64,000 nt of DNA from Tetracentron sinense (lineage: Eukaryota; Streptophyta; Magnoliopsida; Trochodendrales; Trochodendraceae): assembly GCA_015143295.1 (NCBI GenBank), contig CM026573.1:4313950-4377949 (forward strand), read 5' to 3'. The notes under the pieces are model-generated. The model was not told where the DNA came from and did no database searches. It was given only the letters and a program-made list of their open reading frames with translations. Positions 43,873 to 56,790 of the stretch are shown here, in pieces. Position 1 is the stretch's first letter; the number at the start of each line of letters is the position of its first letter. The position numbers and the translations under genes were made by a program.

Positions 43873-46291
43873 TCACTTTATGTTTTCCAATGGAAAACCT
43901 TTTAGATGAGTGAGATTAGGCAGAGAAGGTCCATTCCCTATGGATTTTTCTATGATTGGATCTGGGGGTTTAAGATAAGCGAGTATTGCCTTCAAAGGAT
44001 TATCAATTAAAACATAAGGAGAGACATCCTCAACTATCTTATCAAGCTTATCAACCAGGAAGCAATCTTCCCCTTTCGATTGTTGTTCGGGGGTAGTGAA
44101 TTCATTCAACCAAACTTTCATATTACCAAATGACACTTTCATCACCCCAGTCCTACAATTTATGCATGCATTGGCAGTAGCCAGAAAGGGAAGACCGAGG
44201 ATGACTGGAATTTTGTTTTTTGAATTATGCACAGGTTCCATGTCAAGGACAAGAAAGTCGACAAGAAAGAAAAATTTGTCAACTTTAATCAGAACATCTT
44301 CAACTACCCCACGAGGCATTTTCATGGATCTATCTGCTAATTGTAATATAACGGATGTGGGGCGAAGCTCTCTTAAACCAAGTTTCTTATACACCGAGAA
44401 AAGTAATATATTAACACTAGCTCCTAGATCAAGGAGTGCCCGGTCAATGGAGTGATCTCCAATGATACACGAAATAGTAGGAGCACCGGGGTCCTTAAAT
44501 TTTGGAGGAGTGTTGTGTTAGATAATGGAGCTCACTTGCTCGGTGAGAAGGACTTTCTTGGACACATGAGTCCTTGATTTGCGCTTTTGAGTGCACATGT
44601 CCTTGAAAAATTTGGCATACGCCGGAATTTGCTTTATGGCATCTATGAGAGGAAGGTTGATTTTTACTTGTTTAAATACCTCCATCATCTCATCAATTTT
44701 AGTTTTCTTTTTCCTAAAAGGGGAGAAATCTTTTAAGCACTGAGGGCAAGGAGCTTTGGGCATATAGGATTCCAGGGGAGTCAGATTAGATAAAGATGGG
44801 GAAGAACATTGGTCCTTCTTAGAGACACTCACCCTTTCTCCTTTGGAATTTGTTTGGCCTACATTGGACTCTTTTTCCTCACTTTTCTTCTCTCTAATCT
44901 CATTTTCAACTACCTTCCCACTCCTTAGGGTGGTCATGACAAGAACATGCTCATGATTAATTTCATTGTTTTGAGCATTGTCAATCATATTTGCACCCTT
45001 AGGGTTGCTCACCGGTTAGCTTGAGAGCTTTCCTTCTTCTCTCTTGTATACAACATTAGCTAACTGTCCTAATTGAAACTCAATCCTCTTGATAGATTGA
45101 GAATGAAAATGTAGAAGTTGGGTATTAGCCTCTAAGCCTTTGAGAGCTTGCAACACTTTCTCCTTGATAGATGGATTCCTTTGAGGAGGAGGGTGTTGGA
45201 ATTCCTGTTGTTGGGGAGGATAGTTGGATTCACCTTGAAAAGGCCTACTGAATGGCCTTTGAGGTAGGGGAAAATTATTTCCTTGAGTTTGTGGCTGCCA
45301 TGAAAATTTTGGATGGTTCCTCCATCTCGGATTATAAGTATTCGAATATGGATCATTACCCGAGTGGATATAGGTAACATTGGTATGCTCTTGGACAAGG
45401 TCCGGAAATTGGCCAGCAGATGGACACTCATGCACATAATGTGCAGGGCTAGAACAAATAAGACACACCTCCTGCTGATTAGGATTTGGTTGAGGAGGTG
45501 TGTAGGAAGGTGGCCCTGAAGTCATTAGTTTATCCAATTTTCGAGACAATTCATCTACTTTAGATGAAACTTCTATTGAATTGCCAACTTCATAGATGCC
45601 TCTCTTAGGATTCGAGGTAGATGGTTGTCTCTCAGAACGACTATTCGAGGCATGGTGGAGAGAGTTTTTACTCAGATTTTCAAAAAGCTCCCATGCCTGA
45701 TTCTCATTTTTCATCATAAATGTTCCTCCACAAGAAACATCAACCAACTGACGGTTGAGTGCAGACAATCCATCATAGAAAGATTGGACTAACTGCTACT
45801 TTAGAATTTGGTAATGGGGACACTTACGGAGAAGATCTTTGAATCTCTCCCAAGTTTCATGAAATAACTCACCATCAACAAGAGCAAAGCTTGTGATGGT
45901 TCGCCTCATTAAATTTGTTTTTCCTATGGGAAAGAATTTCATAAGAAATTCTTGCTGCATTTGTGCCCAAGTGGTAATAGAACTTGACTCTAAAGAATTA
46001 AGCCAATATTTGGCTGTCTTTCAAAGAAAATGGAAAGAGCCGCAATCTAAGGGCATCATTAGAAAATCTCTGCAACTTGAAAGTTGTGCAAATCTCGTGA
46101 AATTCATCAAGATGTTTGTAGGGATCTTCATTATTAAGTCCGTGAAAAGATGGTATCATCTTAATAATACTGAACTTAATTTCATAATGGGCTGCCGTAG
46201 TGTCCGGCAACTGGATGCATGAAGGGGATGAATATGTAGAAGGAGTAAAATACTCATTCAAGGATTTCATTGGGTCAAGTTCTTCTGCCAT
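43873..46291 (-). pseudogene. Athila-like gag and protease region (fossil)
   Basis: Minus strand. The gag start (46291-45998) reads MAEELDPMKSLNEYFTPS ... FHGLNNEDPYKHLDEF. The next frame (45768-45016) carries a zinc knuckle CLICSSPAHYVHEC (CX2CX4HX4C) and then YNPRWRNHPKFSW, a phrase typical of Athila-type gag. 45012-44518 has TTLRSGKVVENE and AYAKFFKDMC. 44394-43873 is the retropepsin domain with KKLGLRELRPTSVILQLADR and VILGLPFLATANA; its active-site segment (LLDLGAS type) lies just upstream near 44430. Some breaks are present. Confidence 0.82.
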
Positions 46292-46729
46292 GATGGGGAA
46301 ATGAATAACTTTTAGGTTTTCTCTAGGAATGATAGAAGCTTTCGCTTTAGAATTAGATTCGAATAAGGAAGAAGTCTTGAGAAACCTAACAGTACGCTTT
46401 CACTCAGAATCAATGAGGAATAAATTTGGATTACACGACCTCCTACCGTGCATACACCCTAAAGAAAAAACTCTATGTTTGATAAACACCTAATTGAAAT
46501 AAAATATCTACTTAAAAAGTAAATACTCACAGAAATCTCCTGCTTTCCACGATATTGAATAGGCTTTTTCAATCCCTGTAGCTTGAACTATTTGGTACCT
46601 GAAAACACAAATATTTCTAATTAAATAAAAAGAAAAATATTTTTGGATTTTTTTATGATTAATTTAAATTTAATCTTTCAAATTAACAACTAGACCATTC
46701 CAGCAATCCCCGGTAACGGCGCCAAAAAT

Positions 46730-47988
46730 TGATCGTCAATCAATCTTAAATTATTCATTCTTAGTAATAATTCCGTAGAATAGTACTAGTAAGGATATTG
46801 TTTCTCTGAAGACTGTGCTAGTTTCGTTGCCTTTTATTCAGATTAATTTTAAACTAATAAAATGGGTAATTGAATTTTGCTTAATTAAATTAAAACAATG
46901 AATTATACTAATTAAAGGAGATTTCTAAAATAAACTATCAACTAATGGTTTTAAATCTTTTGGAAGAGAAAATCTAGGGTTTTCAAATCCACCACTAACC
47001 TAATAACCAGCCCCTATTTTGAATTTATCCTAACCTCTTAAATTGTAAACATTCTAGTTAGAGTGACAGCACGTCCCCTCTCAACTAATCTAAAAAAGTT
47101 CAAGGGATTATATTCTAAGTATATCGTATCTTCGGTTAGCACGAATGATACACACTAATCTACAATTGTGTAATCACTCGTCTTCCCTTAGCATAAAATA
47201 TCTTCGAATTTAATCTCTCGATATATTAAAACCATTGCATAAAACTTATGTCTAAATTCTAACGAAAATTAACACAAGTGATTTCAATTTCATAAAACCT
47301 AAGATAGGGTTGAGAATTCCATTGAAATCGAATATAAATCAATAAATCCAGTTGTTTGAAAACAACCCTCTCATTATGCAATCAATGTTTTACAACTAAG
47401 AATTCAAAAATAAAACAAAATAAAACGATATAGTTATTTGGCTAGGGTTTCATCGAAACCCTAAAGTGGAAATTAGTTCATCGCTAGGGAGGAATGCAAC
47501 ATCTTCATAGACAAAGCTGCAACACTTCTCTTCATGGCTTCCTTGATCTCTAGAGCTTTTCTTCTTCAGATCAAAAAATCTCTACAAAATTCTCTAATAA
47601 TGATAATGATGGAATCTCTACAAGGAATCTCTCCTTTTATAGAGAAAGAGAGAAAGATAAAGTCCTTATACAATAAGGAATTCTAATTTCTCTAGAACTC
47701 TTCTTTTCTCTACAAAGTTTGGGCCTTAAAGAATAGTCAAATTTGGCCCAAAAGGAAACTTTTATGTAATTAAAATAAGCCCAAAACGTAGGAAGGGTGA
47801 TTGATCCTTTTTTTCTTCACTTTTGCTCCTGAGATCCTTCTAAACCATCCATATTAAGCTCTTTTTCTCGGATGAACTTGTAACAAATATAAACAACCAA
47901 GTAGTATAAAATAATACAAATAATTACTCTAAAGGATTTAACAAGTTAAGTTTGAGGTGCTTTTATGTATAACATTTAGCACCGATTA
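46730..47988 (-). repeat. 5' LTR of the Athila-like element
   Basis: 1259 bp, about 94% identical by eye to the copy at 39795-41059. The outer terminal dinucleotide is changed, but the flanking ATAAT (47989-47993) fixes the boundary. Confidence 0.87.
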
Positions 47989-47993
47989 ATAAT

Positions 47994-49970
47994 CATTTGA
48001 ATTTCTTGAGGGGCCTGTACTTTCCCCTATTAAGACCCTGGCTTCTTTCTATTATTCTATTTAGATGATAAAATAAGCCCAAAGATCACTTCTAAAATTT
48101 GTGAAGCCCTGTGAAAACAACAGATTTCCGATAGTATCTTTGATGGGATTTATCTAAAATATATTTATTTTCTTTTTTTGCTTATGGTTTTGTTGGTCAG
48201 TTCTAAAATTTGTTTTGCTTATGGGTTGATTCTTCTTCATGGTTATATGGTCGTAATTGGGTTTGACGAGTTTATTTAGTAGTGGTAGCAGGGTAGTGTT
48301 TGTGTTGTCTTTTGGGGTTGGGTAGTTGTTCGTTCTGTTTGTTAGTTGGTAGCCTTTTGTTTGCATTGGTACCTTGTTTTCACTTTTTGCATTAGTTTTA
48401 AATGGACAAAACTCTGATTTCTTCTAAGTAGTTTCAGTATAGCACCTGATTAAGATTAGTGTTATGTTTTTTGTTATAATTAGTTTTAGATATGTTGTTT
48501 AGAATAGCATTAAACCTGCTAGATTAGTATTAATTTCCGGCGCAACTGTTGATAAGGATCCTAGTATTCAGTTTATCCGGGTGGTTGTATCCTGGTCCAT
48601 GCTTATAGACCGGTACGACATTTATGGTCATAAGCTATCTTAATGTTGACAAAATTTTTTTTGGCCATAAATGTCTTACCAGATCCTAAGCATGTTTCAT
48701 GATACAACCACCTGAATTATCAAGACTGGAGTTGCCCATATGTTGCGTACACTTCCCAAATCCTGGTAGGATAAGCTTCACCTGGAGAAAATGACAAAAT
48801 TAAGAGTCAACTCAATATATAATAACAATGTTTGCAGATTTACATAGCTGGAGTTAGCAAAAGTATTAAGAAGCTATGGACATTTCTCTTATAGCACGAT
48901 ATAATGAAATACAAGTTCATCTGTATGAGAATACAAATAAAATACACAAGGGAAGTAATATAGTAGTCATTTCATTCATATGCCTCGGATGCAAAGATAT
49001 TTCGGCCACAAATAAGGAATGTTCATAAACTTTAAGCCCCGATAAAAGACCCGCTTCGCTTTATTCTCTATCCTTGGTACTCTGAGATTCAGACATGTAA
49101 GTTCTGGTAGTTGTGTTCATAATACTGGGCACATCAAAGAGTATCTATGTTAACTATTTAAACTGGTTAAGGGTGTTTAAACTTTGTATTTATGATGGTT
49201 GGATTTCTGTATTGGTTTAAGTTCATACACATGCATGCATTGAACCATAGATCTCCCATTCAAGAATCATTGTGTGACAAGTGCATTTATTTATCACCTA
49301 TTTGGACGGATCAGTTGTAAATATGGTGTTTAGGTCTCTAGTGGATTTGAATGCAGTTTAATAACTTTTCGGTCTTGTTTGTGATAAAGTGTATTTGTCT
49401 GTATATGATTCTTGAATTTTCCGGTTGGACAGTTTGAGAATGCATAATCTCCAGTACAGTTAGTTGCTCATGATTTGTCTAGATTGAGGAAATTGGAGTC
49501 AGCCGTTTCACTTGTTTTCTGGGTACATATTTAGACAACGTGGCATGCTTGCCCCTAATCTAAGTAGTGTACTTGGAGAACCATAGGAAAATGCTACCGA
49601 AATTTCTTTAAAATGGATCAAAGCCCTTGAGCTGGTGACTTTTGAGGATTATGCATTCCTGAATAGGATAGGAACACCCCACCCATTAGAAGAGGAGTTG
49701 ATGATGATAGGAAGCATGCATGCATACATATTGTGTAGACAGTGAAGTCAGTTGACATATGTGTTATTGTAATTGACTAATGTGATAAATTTTTGCTATT
49801 TCTCAGAATAGCTAACGAAGAAGGTTCTATAAAACAGTAATGGCATACCTCATGGATAAGAGTTGGATTGGAATGTCAAGGTAGTTTTGATGTCCATTAG
49901 TTTTTATTAAGCACCGATTGATAAAGTGTTAGTACTTAAGCAATTGTGAGTGCATTTTTTGTATGAAATA
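47994..49970. other. CACTA internal spacer with a small foldback
   Basis: No coding frame is supported. 48579-48714 is a hairpin: GGGTGGTTGTATCCTGGTCC ... ACATTTATGG pairs with CCATAAATGT ... CATGATACAACCACC, probably a small MITE nested in the CACTA element. The stretch could be intron or leader of the TNP2 gene, whose first recognisable codons follow a TAG-like acceptor at 49970. Confidence 0.55.
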
Positions 49971-52900
49971 GGGTGTCAAAGGAATATATAGAAGGAGTGA
50001 AGCATTTTATAGAGTTTGCATTAGCTCGTGGAGCGACTGATAATAATGGTGGTATAAGGTGTCCATGTCCCAAATGCAACAATGTCGTTAATCAAGAGAG
50101 ATGTACAGCGTACGACCATATGATCTGTTATGGATACGACATGAATTATAAAATCTGGTTTTATCACGGGGAAGACATATTACAACACAAATCCGTTGGG
50201 CAAGTGCCTCAAAGTCTTGATGTGCAAGACATACATAATGAGATGGAGGTTTTGGCGCACGATTTGTTCGGGATACCAAATGAAGATGAGGGTCCCAGTA
50301 GTCGGGATCCTAATATTGAGTCTGATAGATTTTTCCAATTGGTAAGGGATGCGGGACAACCTTTGCATCCAAGATGTCCGAATCACACGAAGTTGTCTTT
50401 CATCATAAGATTGTACTAGATTAAGTGTCTTAGTGGATGGAGCAACAAATCATTCACCTTTTTGCTTGAGTTATTGAGGGAGGTACTCCCTGAGGGGTCA
50501 ACACTACCTAATACTTACTTTCAGACAAAAAAGGTGATGTCCAACTTAGGGCTTAATTATGACAGAATCGATGCATGTCCCAATGATTGTATGTTGTATT
50601 GGAAAGATTATGCAAACAAGCAAATATGTGACATCTGTGGTGCATCAAGATGGATGACAATGGATGATCAATCGGGAGGCAAAATGAAGAAAACTCCAGC
50701 GAAGATTTTGCGTCACTTCCCGTTGAAACATAGGTTACAAAGATTATTTATGTCGTCCAAGACTGCTTCTGAAATGAGATGGCATGATGAGGATCGAACT
50801 AAGGATGGGAGATTAAGGCATCCTGTAGACTCACCGACTTGGGAAATTTTAGATAAAAAGTATCATTTGTTCACTTCAAAACCGCGCAATGTCAAACTTG
50901 GGTTGGAGCACGAAAGGAAGTTGACATGCCTTTCATGCCACAAGAACACTTGCTACTTATACTTGTCTAAAATCAGGAAGCATTACTACATGGGGGCACC
51001 GTCGTTTCTTAGCGGTGGATCACAGGTTCCGAAAAAATAGAAATTCTTTTTATGGCACCATAGAGTCCGGTTGTGCGCCAACTGCAATGTCTGGGTCCGA
51101 TGTGTTGCATCAGTTGGAGGGTATTACCTTCTCCCTTGGAAAGCAGACTAGGAACAAACGACCAAGGTAGACGGGCCAAGTGGATATGCCGTATAATTGG
51201 AAGAAGATGAGTATATTCTTCGAGTTGCCATATTAGGAGCACAATTTATTGAGGCACAACCTTGATCTAATGTATATCAAGAAAAATGTGTACGACAATG
51301 TGCTCGGGACTTTGTTGGGTTTGGAAGGGAAATCCAAGGATGGCCTAAAAGCTCAGCTAGACTTGGTTGATATGGGCGTGAGACTTGCATTTCACCCTCA
51401 GTTGCAGCCTGGCACAAGAAAAGTTTATCTGTCCCCTGCATGCTTTTTAATGGACAAGAATGAGAAAGAACTGTTTTGTAAAGTGTTGAAGAATGTAAAG
51501 GTTCTAGATGGTTACTCGTCAAATATTGATACACATGTCAATATCAAAAAGCGTAAAATTTATGGACTGAAGAGTCACGATTATCATGTCATAATGCAAC
51601 AATTCCTACCACCGGCTGTGAGGAAGGCATTGCCGAAGAATGTAACTTCAGTCCTAATCGAGTTGAGTAACTTCTTTATAACATTGTGTTCCAAAGTTTG
51701 TCAGGTCGAGGATTTGAGACGGTTAGAAGACGAAATTATGCTTACGCTTTGTCATTTAGAGAGAATTTTCCCGCTGTCATTTTTTGATGTTATGGTGCAC
51801 TTGCCTATACATCTAGCGGCAGAAGCAAGGCTAGGTGGACCTTACAATTCTGGTGGATGTATCTCATCGAAAGGTATGCTATTAAATTATAATTTTTTAG
51901 ATGTTTAAAATTTTTGTTATAGTTTTTTCCTTGTCTTAAGAAAATTTAATTCAAATAAGTACTTATATACATTGAAGTCTTATGTGCACAATCGGGCTCG
52001 ACCAGAGGGTTGCATTGCAGGAGGGTACTTGGCGGAAGAATGCTTGACATTCTGCTCAAGATACCTAAATAATATGGAATCGAGATTGAACAGGCCGGTG
52101 AGGAATGACGATGAAAGTGTGATAGGTGGTGCAAAGCTATTCGCTCTAAGTGAATTAGAATGACAACAGACACATCGTTATGTGTTGTTCAACTGCGATG
52201 AAGTAAGAAAATATACAAAGTAAGAACACAATTATCATATATTTTGTTATTTCATTGTAGTTTCTTTTTAACTTAAAATTATTGGGAAATGATTTATTCT
52301 TTGTAGATAGCACATGAATTTAATTAAAATGACACATCTAAGACTTCGAAAGTCCCCCCCATGAACTCCAGAAAAAGCACAGCGAGCAGTTTGTTGAATG
52401 GTTTAGGGGTTACATAAGTCTTACCTTTTGATTTTCGGGGAACACATTAATTAGTAGTGTTTTGATATATAGGTATATATATATATATATATATATATTA
52501 ATCATATTTTGTCTTCAAATAGGTTCAAAGGTTGCGAGATTCATGTACTTCGGTTTCTGATTAGATTATATGGTTTGCATACGGTCCACAAAAAGTCGTA
52601 AAACGGTTCAAGGGCTACATCATAAATGGATATAGGTTTTGTACTAAGGATTGAGAGTGAGGACGCAAAAGCCAAAATAGTGGTGTTGCGGTCGTTGCAA
52701 ATACTACAAGTTATTCAACTTCTAGGGACAAGACCCCATTGCAGGTCCTATAACCTACTATGGGCACTTCACGGACGTAGTCGAATTGACGTACTCTGAC
52801 AGCCTAAAATTTGTATTGTTCAAGTGTGACTGGGTTGCTTCGGATAGAGGAATAAAGACTGATCCATATGGGTTTACGCTTGTCAACTTTACACGTGTAC

Positions 52901-53255
52901 TCCTGGCAGACTCTGAGTCTCATGAACCATATGTTATGGCATCTCAGGCAGAACAAGTATTTTATGTCGAAGATCCAATGGAAAGAGATTGGAATGTTGT
53001 CATCAAAACTAAACCATGAGACTTCTTCGACATGAATGAGGAATATAACGATTATGCATTCAGGGACAATGAGGCCTTTGGTGATCAACAATTAGATGAC
53101 ACTGAACATGACGATGACGGAGGTGTAGGTTGGGTGAGATTTGGAATTACTAGCGCAATTGTTGATGCACCTCTTGAAGTGCTACAACAACAAGCTACTT
53201 CTACCGAATCTAGTGATGACGATGTTGAATCAGAATATAACGAGGAAATAGAATG
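49971..53255 (+). pseudogene. CACTA TNP2-type transposase gene, internally deleted
   Basis: TNP2 proteins bind and cut CACTA ends. In order: the transposase-associated domain (49973-50160; RCPCPKCNN, HMICYGYDMNYKIWFYHGE); a TNP2 N-part (50460-50900; LGLNYDRIDACPNDCMLYWK, RHFPLKHRLQRLFMSSKTA, MRWHDEDRTKDGRLRHP); a C-part (51240-51870; HNLDLMYIKKNVYDNVLGTL, YGLKSHDYHVIMQQFLP); then DUF4218-like (51970-52190; EGCIAGGYLAEECLTFCSRY) and DUF4216-like (52786-53020; VLFKCDWVASDRGIKTDPYG, QAEQVFYVEDP) parts and an acidic tail. Between NVKLGLEHERK (50915) and the following CHKNTC the middle of the transposase domain, roughly 80-100 residues that in relatives include the PWMCMKQ and DFPAYGNLSGWS blocks, is missing. 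An in-frame TAG follows FIIRLY (50418), and frame shifts lie near 51040 and 51240. It cannot make active transposase. Confidence 0.88.
52475..52499. repeat. TA microsatellite
   Basis: About twelve uninterrupted TA units within the 3' part of the TNP2 gene, likely in an intron. Confidence 0.9.
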
Positions 53256-55299
53256 ATTCTTTATTGTTGTACTAATTAGATTTTGTTTGTTAAAATGTGA
53301 GCATGGACTTGTCCAACACTTCCATCAAATCAACAAATGTATTTGTGCTTTTGTTTTCCATCCTCAAGTTTCGATTATTGTAGCAGTTGACTATTGATTA
53401 TCTCCCAATCTATCTACTATTATAAAACACAGTTAAGTTGTTTCTTTGAGTGCCACATAAGTCTTTCTCTAGATGCCACACAGGACTCTTTCTATTCTAT
53501 GAGGCCACGTCAACATATCCCTATCTTATAAATGTTTCAGTGGTCTACTCTCGGACGTTTCCCGTGCAATGAATTAGACCTCAGTATTTATAGAATGTTT
53601 TAGTTGAAATTTTTTCCCGATGTTGGAGGAGATTGTCTCCACCCAACAAGACTTTTTTGTTTTGGTAGAAGCGAGATTACTTGTGATTTGTTCTTTTTCG
53701 TTTTGATTGAAATTTGTTCCTATTTATTTTTGTTAAATTTGGGGAATATGAATCTATGAATAAGGACATCATGTTACTCCAAGCCAAACTGCCCTGGCCA
53801 TTAGAGTATCAATAGTTTCAATACTCATTAGTTTAATGCTTAAACAATACTTGGATTTAGGCATGTTAATTATTATCTAGGCACTTATCTGTTGAGCCAT
53901 TGTATGTTAACCATGTTAATTGCTTTCCAGGATCTTTAGTCACTGGGTTAATGTCATTGATATCCCTTTGGTTATATTGTTCTTTTTTGTACCTTTGTTT
54001 TCTTGCTAGTCTTTGTTTAGTTTACATCTCTATAAACTGTTGTAAGTCCATTTCTTTATTAATATACTTGCTTATTACCAATAAAAAAAAATTTGATAAA
54101 GAAGATGTGCCTGATTTAATGATCAAAGAAAAACTTCATTTTCACATTGAAGAAGATGTGTAGGCAGGATGTCTATTTGTTGACAAAGCTTTCATACTGG
54201 AACTCATCTATTGTTAGTTTTTCCATAGTTAATGTGTCTTACCTCTTTTGTAGAGAAAAACACATGTGAATTAGTTTTTGCATTATTTATATTAATACTG
54301 AATCACACGAACTATGGTGGTGGTTTTACATAGCCAATTCACTACCTGAGAACATTTATTTTATGTGCTTGTAAACGATCTGGACTATTGAAAGATACAT
54401 CAGAGGAGTTGCTTATTGGTTTTGATGCAACTCAAGAAAATACCCCAAGAACTGATTTTTTCAAGACAACTCATTAGGAAATTGAAACTCGGATCTAGGT
54501 AAGCTCTTGGGGACCTACATGTCATAGAAAGTACAACGTTATATTGTTCTTCTATGAGCATATGAACTTTTTTACTAGAGTTTAACTGACTTGGATTCCT
54601 CTATGGTTATGGTTATCACGAGGATAATGCTCACAACTCTCTCTTTTCCTTTGTTCCTGTTATAAGATATTCAAACCTAAAAGGGCCTTGATTTGAATGG
54701 AATAATATTAAAAGGAGGTGTCTCTCAGCTGATGCTGTTATTTTGGTATTGTCAGCTCACTACTCTTTTACCCTTCTAAACCCTAAATAAAAAAATAAAG
54801 AAATTAGGGTTTGGAAATGAAATTCTAATACATGTCTAATTGTATATTTTTTTTCATTCGTTGGTTTTTTTAAGTTTTTTTTTCCTAGGTAATACTACCC
54901 ACAGCAAGTTAAGGTTGATTCAGTGAATAAGTATATAAATCCAATTTCTTGGAAAATCCCCTAGTGACATGTTTTCTTATCACTAACAGTAGCAATGAGC
55001 AGACATATTGCCACATTTTATTCTTTCATGCAGTACAAATAAGTTGTTATTCTTTTCTGCACTTGGGCTCTGTCCCAAAGAGCAAACTATACTTTTGTAA
55101 ATAATATCAATCACATATAACATACTTCTTTTTCTACTTTTTTATCAAACTTGAGTACTTTGAATCAATGAATGCTTAAGGATCTCTCAAAATTTAATCC
55201 TAAAAATGGCATACTCTTGTTTCTCATCACTAACAATATTGATCAATGTTAACACTTTTTCTGTCTTAGTTATCTCAGAAGCTAATATCAATATTTTGT
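53256..55299. other. Spacer between TNP2 and the TNPA-like gene
   Basis: AT-rich, no supported coding frame. 53440-53520 has GCCACATAAGTCTTTCT and GATGCCACACAGGACTCTTT, a weak direct repeat. The 87-codon frame at 53900 gives a hydrophobic chance translation. Confidence 0.5.
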
Positions 55300-55312
55300 A
55301 TATGGATCCTAC

Positions 55313-56790
55313 ATGTACCCCCCCTCATCTAGTGCGGGGACTTCCACACCCACTACAACGGCGCCTAGGAAGGTACGAGGTAAGGCCAAATGCAAAGAGG
55401 TGCACAAGATGCGCTCTGGAGAGAAAAAGAAGATCAGAGTAAATGAAGAAAGGCAGCCAGTGGGGGAGGAGGCTGGCTTTAAAGCTAGGTGGGCGGACAA
55501 TATTGCACGAGATGCCCAATTATTTTGAGTAGATGTGCAAAATTGGAAGGAAATCAGTGATTAAACAATGAGCTTTGGGTATGATACGGGTAAGAACAAA
55601 AAAAGTTGATTATTTATTATTAAAATTCACTAATGTAGCTTCTTCACAAGTATTAATAATTTAATAACGTTTTTGCAGGAGAAGTTCGACTACCCACCTT
55701 TCCTAAATGACTACCTTTTGATGTCTCTAGATAAGAAATGGCGGGACAATAAGCACGATATGGGGAACAAGAATTTTGTTTTCGCGAACCCTCCTGCTGA
55801 GAACTATGCCCGGTGCCCTTTTGATATTCCTCGGGAACAATGGAATGTACTCGTCGACTTCTGGTACTTTGAGGAGGGCCAGGTATATTTGATAATTGAA
55901 ATCAATTATGGTTACTACAGTTTTGATTTTAATTTAGCCCGTCTGACTAATTTATGCAACAATATTGTAGAAACGGAAGGCCACAAATAAAAGGAGTTGC
56001 GAGTGTCAAACGGTTCCCCATGCGACGGACACAAAGAGCTTCGCCAGAGTCAGAGAGGAGAGGTATGTTCGGTTTAATTGTAAGAATTTATTTAACAATT
56101 TGATGCATATGGGTTAAATATTTGTTGTTCTACTATTGTTACTACCATAGCGATTGGCGAATCCCTCTTTGGTCGCTCCCAGCCGTGCTGCGGTTTGGAT
56201 AAAGACACACACGAAGAAGAATGGCCTCCCGGTCAACGATCAGGCGGGAGTGCAAATTGTAAGTAATTTAAATATTTCATTATATCAGATATATATCACT
56301 TTAATTGAAATTGAAGATAGTAAATGTTTCAAAATGTTTGCAACACCAAATTAGAGAACTCCTCGACTAGGTATCGGATGGTTCGCAAGATAACACAGGC
56401 CGAGATGATGTTTTATCTCAGGTCTTGGGGCCTAATCATCCTGGACGGGTCCGTGGATATGGAATGGGCCCGACTCCCACCAGGTTATGGGGGTCATCTT
56501 CGAGGAGTTCCGGTGCTGGTGGTAGTGGTGGCATCGAGACCTATAGGTTGCGTGCTAAACTTAAGGAGACGAAGACCCAGGTGGCATCCCAACAAACTCA
56601 GATGGCGGCCCAAAAAGCTCAAATCAATGACATGCAACGGCTTATCCAACAGATGTTGCATGGGCAGGTATATATTCTAACAAGCATTAATAAATCAGTT
56701 TAACATTTAGATATTCCCACATTTATTTATTGTAAATCTTGACAACAGATTGTTGTTGGACCTGCTACGGGGTCAGGAATGCCGAATGAG
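55313..56790 (+). CDS. CACTA TNPA-like gene (plant Ptta/En/Spm transposase family), multi-exon
   Basis: This family binds subterminal repeats. Likely exons, each bounded by AG/GT: 55313-about 55600 (RGKAKCKEVHKMRSGEKKKI); 55679-55882 (EKFDYPPFLNDYLLMSLDKK); 55971-56062 (NKRSCECQTVPHATDTKSFA, matching the family's NRAKQxxPHxxGTKSFA block); 56151-56258 (RAAVWIKTHTKKNGLPVNDQ, the family's F/WxxTHTxKxG block); 56371-56667 (DDVLSQVLGPNHPGRVRGYG, then a Gln/Lys coiled coil); 56749-56790. The last three join in one phase; exon 3 to 4 is off by one base and exon 1 has in-frame stops near 55526 and 55562, so it is probably decaying. It follows TNP2 in the same orientation, the usual CACTA order. Confidence 0.75.

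Larger units (their letters stand above)
39795..47988 (-). mobile_element. Athila-like Ty3/gypsy element inside the CACTA transposon
   Basis: An 8.2-kb element on the minus strand with LTRs at 46730-47988 (5') and 39795-41059 (3'), flanked by ATAAT. The primer site after the 5' LTR reads TGGCGCCGTTACCGGGGATT, the tRNA-Asp-type site usual in Athila and related elements. gag and protease are readable (46291-43873). I recognise no RT, RNase H or integrase, so it behaves as a non-autonomous or partial copy. The two LTRs differ at roughly 70 of 1260 positions by eye (about 6%), so it is older than the Tat element at 13984. Coding breaks are few within gag-protease. Confidence 0.88.
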
